The position numbers and the translations under genes were made by a program. Under the pieces are notes generated by a model. The model was not told the DNA's origin, made no database searches, and saw only the letters and a program-made list of their open reading frames with translations. Positions 7,719 to 17,435 of a DNA stretch of 43,629 nucleotides are shown here, in pieces. The first letter of the stretch is position 1, and each line of letters starts with the position of its first letter. The DNA is taken from assembly GCA_013361475.1 (NCBI GenBank), contig JABFYB010000420.1, positions 1 through 43,629 of the forward strand, written 5' to 3'. The stretch comes from Hamadaea sp. GTDB taxonomy: Bacteria; Actinomycetota; Actinomycetes; Mycobacteriales; Micromonosporaceae.

Positions 7719-9383
7719 TCAGGTGGTGAGGCGGCGGGCGACGTCGGCCCGCAAGGCCTTCTTGTCGACTTTGCCCACTCCGGTCAGCGGCAAGGCGTCC
7801 ACCACGATCAACCGCTGGGGCAGCTTGAACTTGGCCGCGCCCGCGTCCAGCATCACCGCGTGGATCTCGGTCAACTGGACGGGCTGCCCGGCAACGGGGA
7901 CGACGTAGAGGCAGACGACCTCGCCGTACTCCGGATCGGGCAGCGCCACCGCGGCGGCTTCGCGTACGGCTGGGACTTCGCGCGCGAAGGACTCCACCTC
8001 TTCGGCGCTGATCTTCTCGCCGCCCCGGTTGATGAAGTCCTTCTCCCGGCCGACGACGAGGAGGTTCCCGTCCGGCCGGAGCTGGACGACGTCGCCCGTG
8101 ACGTACCAGCCGTCGCGGAAGGAGCGCGCGTTCACCTCCGGCAGCCGGTAGTAGTTGCGGATCGTGTAGGGGCCACGGGTCAGCAGAATCCCCGGTTCAC
8201 CGTCGGCCACCGGTACGCCGTCCTCGTCCACGATGAGCAGTTCGTCGTCCGGGCTGACCGGCCGTCCCTGCGTACCGAGGACGACTTCGGCCGGGTCGTC
8301 GAGCCGGGTCAGGCAGAGCAGCCCTTCGCCCATGCCGAAGACCTGCTGCAGCTCGCAGCCCAGCTCCGGCTTGATCCGGCGGGCCACCTCGGGTGCGAGC
8401 CGGGCCGCGCCGACCTGCATGAACCGCAGTGAGCCGAGATCGTCGCCGGGGTGGGCCGCCCGGTGCTCCAGCCACCGGTGCACGATCGTCGGCACGACCG
8501 AGGTGGCGGTGACCCGTTCCCGTTCGATCAGCGGGAACGCCGTCTCCGGCGACGGCGAGCGGCCGATCACGACCCGGCCGCCGCTCAGCAGCGCGCCCAG
8601 GATGCCCGGCCCGGTGTTGACGAATCCGTGGCCCACCGGCAGCACCGCCAGGTAGACGGTGTCGGGCCCGAAGCGGCAGATCTCGGCCGCCCGCTTCATC
8701 AGGTAGCACAGGTCGTCGTTGGTCCGGGGGATCAACTTCGGCAGACCCGTCGTCCCCCCGGACAGCAACAGGGTGACCACGGCGTCGCCGCCGGGTGGGG
8801 CCGCGTCGAATCGCTCCCCGACGCCGGGGTCGTCGGCCTCGGCGATCAGCTCCCGCAGACTCAGGTGCCCCGGCCAGACGTCATCGCCGGCGACGATGAC
8901 GTGCTGCGCCGTCCGGGCGGCGGCGACGGCCTTGGCCGCCAGCGCCTGATGGTCGAATCCCCGGTGCGTGTCCGGCACGACGACGGCACGGGCTTCGGTA
9001 TGCGCGAGGAGCCCGGAGATCTCGTGCTCCCGATGCTCGGTCAACGCCCACACCGGCAATGCGCCGAGCCGGAAACAGGCCACCGTGAAGACCACGAACT
9101 CCCAGCAGTTCGGCAACTGGATCAGGATCCGGTCGTCGGGGCGTACGCCGAGCGCCCGCAGCCGCTCGGCGGCGCCGTCGGCGCGCGACAGCAGCTCGCG
9201 GAAGGTCAGCCGGACCGAGCCGTCGACGAGGCAGACCGCGTCCGGCGTACGCCGGGCGGTGTCGGCGAGGTGAGAGCCGAGCGAACGGCCCTCCCAATAC
9301 CCCTTCGCGACATATCGAGCGGCGGCCTCGGCGGGCCAGGGCGCTATCGCGTGACTGGTGGGCGTGACCGTTGGGTCGGGCAT
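7719..9383 (-). CDS. Aryl-acid AMP/CoA ligase (NcsB2 / DHB-AMP ligase family)
   Basis: A 554-residue ANL-superfamily enzyme that activates an aromatic carboxylic acid as acyl-AMP and probably transfers it to CoA. Visible core motifs are LLSGGTTGLPK (ATP loop, about residue 195), GWYVTGD near 428, GREKDFINRGG near 445 and the C-terminal lysine in PLTGVGKVDKKALR. The overall look matches the 2,3-dihydroxybenzoate-AMP ligase branch, which includes the naphthoate ligase NcsB2. The ATG at 9383 has AGGAG about 7 nt upstream. It is divergent from the aromatic PKS across a 364-bp control region, so its substrate is probably the PKS product (inference). Confidence 0.9.
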   Translation of the reverse strand: MPDPTVTPTSHAIAPWPAEAAARYVAKGYWEGRSLGSHLADTARRTPDAVCLVDGSVRLTFRELLSRADGAAERLRALGVRPDDRILIQLPNCWEFVVFTVACFRLGALPVWALTEHREHEISGLLAHTEARAVVVPDTHRGFDHQALAAKAVAAARTAQHVIVAGDDVWPGHLSLRELIAEADDPGVGERFDAAPPGGDAVVTLLLSGGTTGLPKLIPRTNDDLCYLMKRAAEICRFGPDTVYLAVLPVGHGFVNTGPGILGALLSGGRVVIGRSPSPETAFPLIERERVTATSVVPTIVHRWLEHRAAHPGDDLGSLRFMQVGAARLAPEVARRIKPELGCELQQVFGMGEGLLCLTRLDDPAEVVLGTQGRPVSPDDELLIVDEDGVPVADGEPGILLTRGPYTIRNYYRLPEVNARSFRDGWYVTGDVVQLRPDGNLLVVGREKDFINRGGEKISAEEVESFAREVPAVREAAAVALPDPEYGEVVCLYVVPVAGQPVQLTEIHAVMLDAGAAKFKLPQRLIVVDALPLTGVGKVDKKALRADVARRLTT

Positions 9384-9747
9384 GGAGCGCTCCTGACGTC
9401 TCGGTGACCGCGAGAGCCCGGCGGGCGCCCGAGGTCGCCGGCGGAAAGACAAAGGCGTGGCGAAGCACGGCCACGAGGGGATTGTCGACGTATTTGAATG
9501 CGCCCGGCATCTTCCAGGATGCGGTGTGCCGAATCGTGCTCGGAACTCGCTGGGAATGTTCGTTTCGGCGTACGGCAGTCATCCTCGCCGCTATCCATTC
9601 GGCGGCGCTCCCACGGAGCCGCCCCGGACGGATACGACACGTTGAGAGATGCCCGCACCGGCGGGAACGCGCCAACCTGCTGGAGTGCGGTCGTGCCGTC
9701 CATGCCCGCGCGCCGAGAACTCAGCGGACCTGAGAAGGAGCGAGGAC
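9384..9747. promoter_or_regulatory. Divergent control region, ligase / aromatic PKS
   Basis: A 364-bp gap with a relatively A+T-rich core around 9490-9570. It holds one strong copy of the CTTC-N3-RATGCG motif at 9507-9526. An ATG at 9649, in frame with the PKS, would extend that protein by 33 residues that do not look like KS sequence, so I leave this region as non-coding. Confidence 0.55.
9507..9526 (+). promoter_or_regulatory. Operator-like motif GCATCTTC-N3-GATGCG-GTG
   Basis: The site contains a short inverted repeat (GCATC at 9507-9511 with GATGC at 9518-9522). The same arrangement occurs at 21616-21635 and 41250-41269, each time in a divergent promoter region, which suggests a shared regulator. 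Confidence 0.55.
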
Positions 9748-12700
9748 TTGAACGAGAATGCGGCATCCAACGAGGCCATCGCCATTGTCGGAATGAGTTG
9801 CCGGTTCGCCCCGGACTTGAACTCTCCCGAGAAGTTCTGGGAGTTTCTCGCCGCGGGCCGGAGCTCGGTCCGGGAGATGCCGGAGAAGCGGTGGAAGCCC
9901 TATGCGGCCACCAGCCCGCAGGCGACCGCCATCATGCGCGAGACCACCCTGCTCGGCTCGTTCCTCGACGACATCGAGGGATTCGACGCCGACTTCTTCG
10001 GCATCTCGCCGCGGGAGGCCGACTATCTCGACCCCCAGCAGCGGTTCATGCTGGAGATGTCGTGGGAGGCGCTGGTCGACGCCGGCATCGCGCCCATGTC
10101 GTTGCGGGGCACCGACGCGGGCGTGTTCATCGCCGCGAACTCCAACGACTACGGCCGGCGGCTGCTGGAGGACATGCCCACGACCGGCGCCTACGCCGTC
10201 AACGGCACGACCTACTACGGCATCGCCAACCGCGTCTCCTACTTCCTCGACCTGCACGGCCCCAGCCTCGCGGTCGACACCGCCTGCGCGGGCTCGCTGA
10301 CCGCCCTGCACCTGGCGGTGCAGAGTCTGCGCGACGGCGAGACGCCGGTCGCGATCGTCGGCGGCCTCAACCTGATGGCCACGCCCGCCCTCAACGTCGC
10401 GCTCGAGGCCACCGGCGCGCTCGCGCCCGACGGGCGGAGCAAGGCATTCGACGCCGAGGCCAACGGTTACGGCCGCGGCGAGGGCGCCGGCGTCGTCGTG
10501 CTCAAGCGTCTCTCCGACGCGGTACGCGACCAGGACCCGATCCAGGCGGTGATCCGGGGCACCGGGGTGTTCCAGGACGGCCGGTCCGACGGGATGATGG
10601 CGCCGAACGCCGACGCCCAGGCGCACATGCTGCGTACTGTGTATGACCGGGCCGGGATCGATCCGGCCACTGTGGACTACGTCGAGGCACACGGCACCGG
10701 TACGCCGACCGGCGACGGCAAGGAGATCGAGGCGCTCGCGCAGGTCTTCGGCGCGGTGCGTACGCCGGGCGACGCCTGCCTGATCGGCTCGGTCAAGCCC
10801 AACATCGGCCACGTCGAGGGCGGGTCCGGCATCGCCGGCGTCATCAAGACGGTGCTGGCGTTGCGGCACGAACAGCTGCCGCCGAGTCTGCACAGCGAAC
10901 CGAATCCGGCCGTCGACTGGGCGGGTGCCCGGCTGCGACTGGTCGAACCGGGGACCACCTGGCCGGCCGCCGAAGGGCGTACGCGTCGAGCCGGCGTCTC
11001 CAGCTACGGCGTCGGCGGCACCATCGCGCACCTGATCCTCGAGGAGGGCCCGGCGCCGATCGTCACGGAGGTCGCGGCCGACACCGGCCGGCCCGGCGTC
11101 TTCCCGGTCTCGGCGATGTCCGAGGCGGGCACGCTCGCCCTGGCCGACGCGGTGGCGACCTGGGTCGGCGAGCACCCGCAGACCGCGGTGGCGTCCGCTG
11201 GGCACACCCTCACCCAGCGGCGGTCGCACCTGCCGCAGCGGGCCGCCGTGGTGGCCCGGTCCGCCACGGAACTCGGCGAGCGGATGCGGGCCGTGGCGGA
11301 CGGCGTATCCCTGCCGGGCACCGCCAAGGGCCGGGTCGTCTCCGGTGACACCGGCGTGGTGTGGGTCTTCTCGGGCCACGGCGCCCAGTGGTCGGGCATG
11401 GGCCGGCAGCTGCTGACCCAGGAACCGGCGTTCGCCGCGATGATCGACCGGCTGGCCGGCGTGTTCGGCGCCGAACTCGGCTGGACGCCGCGCGAGGCGA
11501 TCGAGGCCGGTGGTCCGTGGACGGCCGCCCACGTTCAGGCGCTGACCTTCGCGATGCAGGTGGCCCTGGCCGACGTGTGGCGGGAGAAGGGCCTGGAGCC
11601 GGCCGCCGTCATCGGGCACTCGGTCGGCGAGATCGCGGCCGCCGTCGTGGCCGGATCGCTGGACCTGCTCGACGCGGCCCGCTTCGCCTGCCGTCGCGCA
11701 GCCGCTCTGCAGCGGCTGGAGGGCATGGGCCGCATGGCCATGGCCGGGCTGCCGTTCGCCGAGACGAGTCAGCGGCTCGCCGGGCGGGCCGACGTCGAGG
11801 CCGCCATCTCGGCGAGCCCGTCGTCGACGGTGATCTCCGGGGACAAGGCCGCGATCGAGGAACTGGTCGCCAAGTGGCGCGAGGACGGCGTCGCCATGTG
11901 GATGGTCGACACCGAGATCGCCTTCCACAGCCGGCACGTCGACCACGTGGTGTCCGACGTCGCCGCGGCGGCGGCCGACCTGACGCCGCGCCCGGCCACA
12001 CTGCCGCTCTACTCGACGGCGCTCGCCGATCCGCGGTCGACCGCGGCCCGCGACAGCGACTACTGGGCGACGAACCTGCGCAACCCGGTCCGGTTCGCCG
12101 AAGCCGTGGAGGCGGCCATCGCCGACGGCCACCGGCTGTTCGTCGAGGTCTCCTCGCATCGGGTGGTGGCCCACTCGATCGGCGAGACGGCCCGCCATCT
12201 CGACTCCGACGACGTCACCGTGGTCGGCACGCTCACCCGTAACGCCGACGAACTCGACACCCTGCTGACCAACCTCGCGAAGATCTACTGCGCCGGCGCC
12301 GAGGTCGACTGGTCCCGGCAGTATCCGGCCGGCGAGCTGCTGCCGATGCCGGGCGCGGTGTGGCAGCACCGTCCTTATTGGATCTTCCCCGAGACGCCGG
12401 CCAGCGCCCTCGGCGGCGGCCACGACCCGGCCCGGCACAGTCTGCTCGGCGGGCGGATGACGGTCAGCGGCTCGCCGTCCCGGCAGGTCTGGCAGACCTA
12501 CCTCGACGTGGCCAGCCGCCCGTACCCGCTGTTCCACGGGCTGGTGGGAGTCGAGGTGACGCCGGCCGCGTCCATCCTCAACACGTTCGCCGAGGCCGCC
12601 GGGGACAGCAGCAGCGCCTCGCTGAGCGACATCGTGCTGCGTACGCCGCTGGCCGTCGAACCGCCGCGCGTCGTGCAGATCGTCCGCGAAGGCCGGAACC

Positions 12701-15003
12701 TGGCGCTGTCCACCCGGGTGGCCGCCGAGATGTCCGACTCCGACGACGAGTGGCTCACCCACACCACCGCCACCATCGACGTCGGCGTACCGCTGCCGTC
12801 GGGTCGCATCGACGTCGACGGGCTGCGTGCTCGCCTCGGCGAGGGTTCTCCGTCGCGGGTCGCCGAGATGTTCGAGCGCATGGGCGTCGGCGGGTACGCC
12901 TTCCCCTGGGACCTCGTCGAGTTCAAGCGCGACGACGAGGAGCAGCTCGCCATCCTCGACATCGTGCCGCCCCCCGCGACCAGGGCGACGAGCTGGGCGC
13001 ACCTGATCGACGGCGCGTTGACGATCAGCGCGGTCGTGGTCGCCCCCGGCGACGCCACCACCCTGTGGATGTCCAAGTCCATCGAACGCGTCGCGTTCAG
13101 CGGGGAGCCGCCGGCCCAGATCGTCGTGCACAGCAAGCGTTCCCCGCGTTCGCCCCACGACACCGTGGACGTCTGGGTCTCCGGGCTCGACGGCGAGATC
13201 ATCGCCACCTGCGTCGGGCTGCGGTTCGCCGCGGTCGAGCACCTGGGCAGCGCCGTCCTGCCGCGTGAACTCGTGCACGAGATCGACTGGCGTACGCTGC
13301 CCGGCGGCGAGCGCAGCGAATCGGCGGAGTTGCAGAGCGCCGAGCTGCAGCAGGTCGTCCTCCTCGGCGACGCTCAGGTCGCGGCGGTGCTGGCGCAGCA
13401 GTTCGAGGCGTCCGGCGTACCGTGCGTGCAGCTCGGCTCCGACCCCGAGGCGCTCACCGCCGACCTGCTGACCCGGCGCGGGGCGGTCCTCGCGATTCCG
13501 CCGGTGGCCCGGCCGGGCGAACCGCTGGAGCAGGCCGCCGAGCGGTCCGCCTGGACCCTGGTCCGCACCGTCCAGCGCCTCGTCGCCATCCGCGACGATT
13601 CGGCCGGAAGCGTTGCGCCGCAACGTGTCTGGGCCGTGACCCGAGGCGTACGCTCGGCGTCGCACGAGCGGGCCGTCGCGCACGGCTCGGTCTGGGGCGT
13701 GTCGCGGATCATCGCCGGTGAGCACCCCGAGCTGTGGGGTGGCACGGCCGACGTCGACGACCTCGACCCGCGTGCCATCACCGGACTGCTCGGATTGCTC
13801 CGGGAGTCGGCGGGCAAGGAGGACATCGTCTCGCTGACCCGCGACGGAGTCGTCCAGGCGCCGCGCCTGACCCGCATCGAGCGCAGCGCCGACGGCACGC
13901 CGTTGCAGTGCTCGCCGTCCGGCACGGTGCTCATCACCGGCGGCCTCGGAGCGCTGGGCCTGGAAGTCGCCCGCTGGCTGGTCGACCAGGGCGCCCGGCG
14001 GCTGCTGCTGACCAGCCGGCGTGGGCTGCCGCCGCGTACGGCGTGGGGGACCACGACCGATCCGGTGGTCCGCCGCCAGATCGACGGAGTCCTCGCGCTG
14101 GAGGCGCTCGGGGTGACGGTGGCCGTCGCCGCTCTCGACATCACCGACGCCGACGCGGTCGCCGAGACGCTGACCCCTGGAAAGCTGGGCCTGCCGCCGA
14201 TCCGGGGCATCGTCCACGCCGCCGGAGTCGTCAACGACGCCCTCGTGGACAAGGTGGACGCCGCCGGACTACGGGAGGTGCTCGCGCCGAAGGCCAAGGG
14301 CGCGATGATCCTGCACCACCTCTTCCCGCCCGGCAGCCTCGACTTCTTCGTGCTGTTCTCCTCCTGTGGCCAGTTCGCCCGGCTCACCGGCCAGACGAGC
14401 TACGCGGCCGCGAACTCGTTCATGGACACGCTCGCGGCATATCGGAACTCCACCGGGCACACCGAGACGCGCAGCCTCGGCTGGACCGCGTGGGAGGGCA
14501 TCGGCCTGTCCGCCGACATCGGCACCACGATGCTGGAGGGCAACTCGCGCGGTCTCGCGGCGGTCACCGCCGCCGAGGCGTTCCAGGCGTGGTCGTTCGG
14601 CGACCGGTTCGCCGCCGGTTACCAGGCGATCCTGCGGGTGCTGCCGACCCCGGCCAACTCCCGCCCGCCGATGTTCCGGGACCTGGTGGTCAGCGAGGAG
14701 AGCACCGGCACGGCGTCCGGTCAGGGCTTCAGCGTCGACTTCACCGCCCTCAGCGCCGAGGAGGCCCAGCAGAAGATCCTCCTCGACGTACGCGAGCAGG
14801 TGGCGGCCGAGCTGAACCTGGATCCGGCGGATGTCGAGATCAAACGACCCCTCGTCGAACTCGGCGTGGACTCCGTCATGACCGTCGCCTTGCGCGTACG
14901 CCTCCAGCGCCGCTACGGGCTGGACCTGCCGCCGACGATCCTGTGGGCCAAGCCGACCGTCGCGGCGCTGTCCGACCACATCCTCGAAACCCTGCGGGGC
15001 TGA
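9748..15003 (+). CDS. Iterative type I aromatic PKS (KS-AT-DH-KR-ACP; NcsB/6-MSAS type)
   Basis: A 1751-residue iterative PKS that would build an aromatic acid from malonyl-CoA. Domain order: KS with active Cys180 in DTACAGS, then [11 protein letters not shown] and [10 protein letters not shown] with GHSVGE (Ser625) and the malonyl-type AFHSRHVD; a DH/thiohydrolase-type domain with His930 in [12 protein letters not shown] with TGGLGALG near 1398 and the catalytic segment [19 protein letters not shown]; and a single ACP with GVDSV (Ser1709). No thioesterase or internal PPTase domain is visible, so it is not the enediyne PKSE. Size and order match the naphthoate/salicylate synthases NcsB and MdpB. 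I chose TTG at 9748, with AAGGAG 9 nt upstream; ATG 9649 is an alternative. The product is not deducible from sequence alone. Confidence 0.93.
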   Translation: MNENAASNEAIAIVGMSCRFAPDLNSPEKFWEFLAAGRSSVREMPEKRWKPYAATSPQATAIMRETTLLGSFLDDIEGFDADFFGISPREADYLDPQQRFMLEMSWEALVDAGIAPMSLRGTDAGVFIAANSNDYGRRLLEDMPTTGAYAVNGTTYYGIANRVSYFLDLHGPSLAVDTACAGSLTALHLAVQSLRDGETPVAIVGGLNLMATPALNVALEATGALAPDGRSKAFDAEANGYGRGEGAGVVVLKRLSDAVRDQDPIQAVIRGTGVFQDGRSDGMMAPNADAQAHMLRTVYDRAGIDPATVDYVEAHGTGTPTGDGKEIEALAQVFGAVRTPGDACLIGSVKPNIGHVEGGSGIAGVIKTVLALRHEQLPPSLHSEPNPAVDWAGARLRLVEPGTTWPAAEGRTRRAGVSSYGVGGTIAHLILEEGPAPIVTEVAADTGRPGVFPVSAMSEAGTLALADAVATWVGEHPQTAVASAGHTLTQRRSHLPQRAAVVARSATELGERMRAVADGVSLPGTAKGRVVSGDTGVVWVFSGHGAQWSGMGRQLLTQEPAFAAMIDRLAGVFGAELGWTPREAIEAGGPWTAAHVQALTFAMQVALADVWREKGLEPAAVIGHSVGEIAAAVVAGSLDLLDAARFACRRAAALQRLEGMGRMAMAGLPFAETSQRLAGRADVEAAISASPSSTVISGDKAAIEELVAKWREDGVAMWMVDTEIAFHSRHVDHVVSDVAAAAADLTPRPATLPLYSTALADPRSTAARDSDYWATNLRNPVRFAEAVEAAIADGHRLFVEVSSHRVVAHSIGETARHLDSDDVTVVGTLTRNADELDTLLTNLAKIYCAGAEVDWSRQYPAGELLPMPGAVWQHRPYWIFPETPASALGGGHDPARHSLLGGRMTVSGSPSRQVWQTYLDVASRPYPLFHGLVGVEVTPAASILNTFAEAAGDSSSASLSDIVLRTPLAVEPPRVVQIVREGRNLALSTRVAAEMSDSDDEWLTHTTATIDVGVPLPSGRIDVDGLRARLGEGSPSRVAEMFERMGVGGYAFPWDLVEFKRDDEEQLAILDIVPPPATRATSWAHLIDGALTISAVVVAPGDATTLWMSKSIERVAFSGEPPAQIVVHSKRSPRSPHDTVDVWVSGLDGEIIATCVGLRFAAVEHLGSAVLPRELVHEIDWRTLPGGERSESAELQSAELQQVVLLGDAQVAAVLAQQFEASGVPCVQLGSDPEALTADLLTRRGAVLAIPPVARPGEPLEQAAERSAWTLVRTVQRLVAIRDDSAGSVAPQRVWAVTRGVRSASHERAVAHGSVWGVSRIIAGEHPELWGGTADVDDLDPRAITGLLGLLRESAGKEDIVSLTRDGVVQAPRLTRIERSADGTPLQCSPSGTVLITGGLGALGLEVARWLVDQGARRLLLTSRRGLPPRTAWGTTTDPVVRRQIDGVLALEALGVTVAVAALDITDADAVAETLTPGKLGLPPIRGIVHAAGVVNDALVDKVDAAGLREVLAPKAKGAMILHHLFPPGSLDFFVLFSSCGQFARLTGQTSYAAANSFMDTLAAYRNSTGHTETRSLGWTAWEGIGLSADIGTTMLEGNSRGLAAVTAAEAFQAWSFGDRFAAGYQAILRVLPTPANSRPPMFRDLVVSEESTGTASGQGFSVDFTALSAEEAQQKILLDVREQVAAELNLDPADVEIKRPLVELGVDSVMTVALRVRLQRRYGLDLPPTILWAKPTVAALSDHILETLRG

Positions 15004-15023
15004 ACCGGACAGGGAGGCCGATG

Positions 15024-15413
15024 ATGGCCAACACCGACCGCGCCGCCGTCGCCGGGCTGGCCCAGCGAACCATCGCCGCCTGGTGCCGGCACGACGCCGA
15101 CGCCTTCGCCGACCTGTTCGTCCCGGACGGCACCATGATCCTGCCCGGGGTGTACTGCTCGGGCCGGGAGGAGATCCGGGCGTACATGACGGCGGCGTTC
15201 GACGGGCCGCTGCGCGGGAGCCAGGTCACCGGGCAGCCGCTGCAGTTGAAGTTCCTGTGCGGCGACGTGGCGCTGCTGCTGACCGAAGGCGGCATCGTCG
15301 GCCCCGGCGACATCGAGGTCAAGGGCGACCTCGCCATCCGGGGCAGCTGGATCGCCGTACGCGACGAGGCCGAGTGGCGGCTGGCGGCGTACCAGAACAG
15401 TCCACGCTCGTAG
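15024..15413 (+). CDS. SgcJ/EcaC-like NTF2-fold protein (first copy)
   Basis: A 129-residue NTF2-like protein resembling SgcJ, found in nine-membered enediyne clusters such as C-1027. Recognisable blocks are TIAAWCRHDADAFADLF, DGTMILPGVY, VTGQPLQLKF and the C-terminal WRLAAYQNSPR. SgcJ was characterised structurally, but its chemical role is unclear; a cyclase, lyase or oxidoreductase role has been suggested. GGAGG at 15013-15017 favours ATG 15024; ATG 15021 is the alternative. It follows the PKS with a 20-bp gap and is followed by a terminator, so it is probably co-transcribed with the PKS. A second copy lies at 18862. Confidence 0.87.
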   Translation: MANTDRAAVAGLAQRTIAAWCRHDADAFADLFVPDGTMILPGVYCSGREEIRAYMTAAFDGPLRGSQVTGQPLQLKFLCGDVALLLTEGGIVGPGDIEVKGDLAIRGSWIAVRDEAEWRLAAYQNSPRS

Positions 15414-15420
15414 CAGGCCT

Positions 15421-15455
15421 GCCGGGAGTGCGCCGCGACGGACCGCACTCCCGGC
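15421..15455 (+). terminator. Hairpin terminator after PKS/SgcJ-like operon
   Basis: A perfect 12-bp stem (15421-15432 with 15444-15455; arm GCCGGGAGTGCG) and an 11-nt loop start 8 bp after the SgcJ-like stop codon. It separates that operon from the ECF42-type promoter just downstream. Confidence 0.7.
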
Positions 15456-15479
15456 GGCTCGGGCTGGCCCTCCCCGGCA

Positions 15480-15506
15480 TGTCGAAATCCGGGCCGCGGT
15501 TCCGAC
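15480..15506 (+). promoter_or_regulatory. Predicted ECF42-type promoter of the MFS operon
   Basis: TGTCGA (15480-15485) and CGAC (15503-15506) are separated by 17 nt. The flanking bases (AAATCCG after the -35 box, TTC before the -10) are nearly the same as at 32007 before the YCII-sigma operon. The CGAC box is 48 bp before the GTG at 15554. Confidence 0.72.
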
Positions 15507-15553
15507 TACCCAGATGAAGGTTCCGTTCAGGCAGCTCACCTCGAGGAGTAGAC

Positions 15554-17068
15554 GTGACCACGGCAAGTTCGAGCGCTAGCTCGGTGCACGACGCAGCTCA
15601 GCCGGCCGATCCGCGGCGCTGGAAGGCCCTCGGCCTGCTCGGTCTGCTCCAGTTCATGCTGGTGTTGGACATCACGATCGTCAATGTCGCCCTGCCGAAG
15701 ATCGAGGACCGGCTCGGCTTCACCCAGTCCGGCCTGGCCTGGGTGGTCAGCGCGTACGTGCTGATGGCCGGCGGCTTCCTCATGCTCGGCGGGCGGCTGG
15801 CCGACCTGTTCGGCCGCCGTCGCCTGCTCGTCATCGGAGTCGTCCTCTTCGCGACGGCCTCGGCGGTCTGCGGCACCGCGATGGCGCCCGGCGTACTGGT
15901 CGCCGGCCGGTTCGGTCAGGGTCTCGGCGAGGCGCTCGCCGCACCCGCCGCGCTCGGCCTGATCGCCCTGCTGTTCACCGATCCGGTCGAGCGCACCAAG
16001 GCGCTGGGCATCTGGGGCGGGCTGACCGGCATCGGCGGCATCCTCGGCTACATCATCTCCGGCGTGCTCACCACCTGGGTGGAGTGGCGCTGGATCTTCT
16101 ACATCAACGTCCCGATCGCGATCGTCGTCCTCGCGATCCTGCCCCGGCTGGTGTCGGAGAGCCGGATGGTCCGCGAGAAGGGCCAGCACGTGGACTTCAC
16201 CGGTGCGGTCACCGCGACGGCCGGCCTGATCGCCATCGTCTACGGTCTGCTGCAGGCGGCCCAGCGGTCGTGGAGCGACGCGCAGGTGGCGATCCCGCTC
16301 ATCGCGGGCGTTCTGCTGCTCGTGGTGACGGCGATCGTCGAGAGCCGCTCGAAGGCTCCGCTGATCCCGCTGCAGTTCTTCGCCAACCGCACCCGGACCG
16401 TCGCCAACGTGGTGGCGCTGCTGTTCATGGCGGCGTTCATCCCGTACACGTTCATGCTGACCCTGTTCGAGCAGCAGGTGCTGCACTTCTCGCCGATGCA
16501 GAGCGGGCTGTCCTACCTGCCGCTGGGCATCGGCATCGGCATGGGCATCGGCATCTCGACCGGGCTGACGCCCAAGGTCGGGGTCAAGGCGGTCGGCACC
16601 GTCGGCTTCCTGGTCTCGGGGGTCGGCCTGTTCCTCGCGAGCATGCTCGGCCCGGACACGGCGTACTGGGGCGGCATCCTGCCGGGCCTGCTGCTGTTCG
16701 GCGTGTTCTCCGGCGCGACCATGCCCGCGATGACCAACGCCGCGCTGCACAACGTCACCGGCCAGGACTCCGGGCTCGCGTCCGGCGTGCAGACCACCAT
16801 GCAGCAGGTCGGCAGCGCGCTCGGCCTGGCCACGCTGGTCACGCTCGCCGTCCGGTACGCCGCCGACCAGACCGCGGCGGGCAGCAGCGCGGCGTCGGCC
16901 ATGGCCGACGGGTTCGCGCTGTCGTTCCGCATCGGCGCGATCCTGCTCGTCGTGTGTGGTCTGCTCGTGGCGCTCGTCATGGAGAAGGGCATCGCCACCG
17001 CGCCGCAGGGTCAGGAGCAGGGCCAAGGTCCGGCCCAGCCCGCTCAGCTGGCCACCGAGGCCGGCTGA
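15554..17068 (+). CDS. MFS drug exporter, EmrB/QacA (DHA2) type
   Basis: A 504-residue membrane transporter with about 14 predicted helices, typical of DHA2 proton-driven drug exporters. The family motif GGRLADLFGRRR is at about residues 79-90 in the first cytoplasmic loop, and LDITIVNVALP lies in helix 1. The C-terminal tail is Gln/Pro-rich and cytosolic. Enediyne clusters carry related pumps, for example SgcB, so a role in product export or self-protection is likely (inference). The GTG start at 15554 follows GAGGAG. The upstream ECF42-like promoter suggests stress-linked control. The ABM-like and FAD-oxidase genes follow on the same strand. Confidence 0.9.
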   Translation: MTTASSSASSVHDAAQPADPRRWKALGLLGLLQFMLVLDITIVNVALPKIEDRLGFTQSGLAWVVSAYVLMAGGFLMLGGRLADLFGRRRLLVIGVVLFATASAVCGTAMAPGVLVAGRFGQGLGEALAAPAALGLIALLFTDPVERTKALGIWGGLTGIGGILGYIISGVLTTWVEWRWIFYINVPIAIVVLAILPRLVSESRMVREKGQHVDFTGAVTATAGLIAIVYGLLQAAQRSWSDAQVAIPLIAGVLLLVVTAIVESRSKAPLIPLQFFANRTRTVANVVALLFMAAFIPYTFMLTLFEQQVLHFSPMQSGLSYLPLGIGIGMGIGISTGLTPKVGVKAVGTVGFLVSGVGLFLASMLGPDTAYWGGILPGLLLFGVFSGATMPAMTNAALHNVTGQDSGLASGVQTTMQQVGSALGLATLVTLAVRYAADQTAAGSSAASAMADGFALSFRIGAILLVVCGLLVALVMEKGIATAPQGQEQGQGPAQPAQLATEAG

Positions 17069-17132
17069 GGCACCGAGCCGGCCAAGGCCGGCTGAGCGCG
17101 TCCGTCATCGTTCGACCGGCAAGGAGTCCACA

Positions 17133-17435
17133 GTGGGCAAGTCGTTCGTCGTCAGCTACCAGATGCGTCCCGAGACCGCGGACGAGAACCAGCGCCTCAT
17201 CGAGGACGTGTTCGCGGAACTGGCCGGGGCGAGCCCCGACGGGCTGCGGTACGCCTCGTTCCGGCTCGCCGACGGCGTGACCTTCGTCCACGTGGGAACC
17301 GTCACGGACGAGGCCAACCCGCTCGCCGAGTCGGCCGCCTTCCGGGAGTTCCAGCGCGCGTTCGGCGACCGGGCGGCGACCCCGCCGAAGTTCGAGGACG
17401 CCCGGCTGCTGGGCGCGTACGGGTTCGACACATGA
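17133..17435 (+). CDS. Small ABM-like (antibiotic biosynthesis monooxygenase fold) protein
   Basis: A 100-residue single-domain protein starting KSFVVSYQMRPE, with the beta-alpha pattern of a dimeric alpha-beta barrel (ABM/YdhR-like): VTFVHVGTV near residue 49 and FREFQRAFGDRA near 70. Such domains act as cofactor-free monooxygenases on polyketides or as accessory proteins. The GTG has AAGGAG 6 nt upstream. Its stop overlaps the start of the FAD-linked oxidase by 4 bp (17432-17435), so the two are translationally coupled and probably act together. Confidence 0.72.
   Translation: MGKSFVVSYQMRPETADENQRLIEDVFAELAGASPDGLRYASFRLADGVTFVHVGTVTDEANPLAESAAFREFQRAFGDRAATPPKFEDARLLGAYGFDT

Noticed and set aside
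9649-9747. N-terminal extension of the PKS from ATG 9649
   Set aside because: The extra 33 residues do not resemble KS sequence, and AAGGAG precedes TTG 9748, right before the canonical KS start; kept only as an alternative.
9721-14217. A 1498-codon open frame antisense to the PKS
   Set aside because: Its sequence is Arg/Gly/His/Asp-rich without domains, as expected from the complement of a high-GC gene with strong codon bias; the sense strand encodes a full PKS with all catalytic motifs.
9748-15003. Reading the large PKS as the enediyne polyene synthase (PKSE)
   Set aside because: Domain order ends in a C-terminal ACP after a 6-MSAS-like DH and KR; PKSE has an internal ACP and a C-terminal DH/PPTase.
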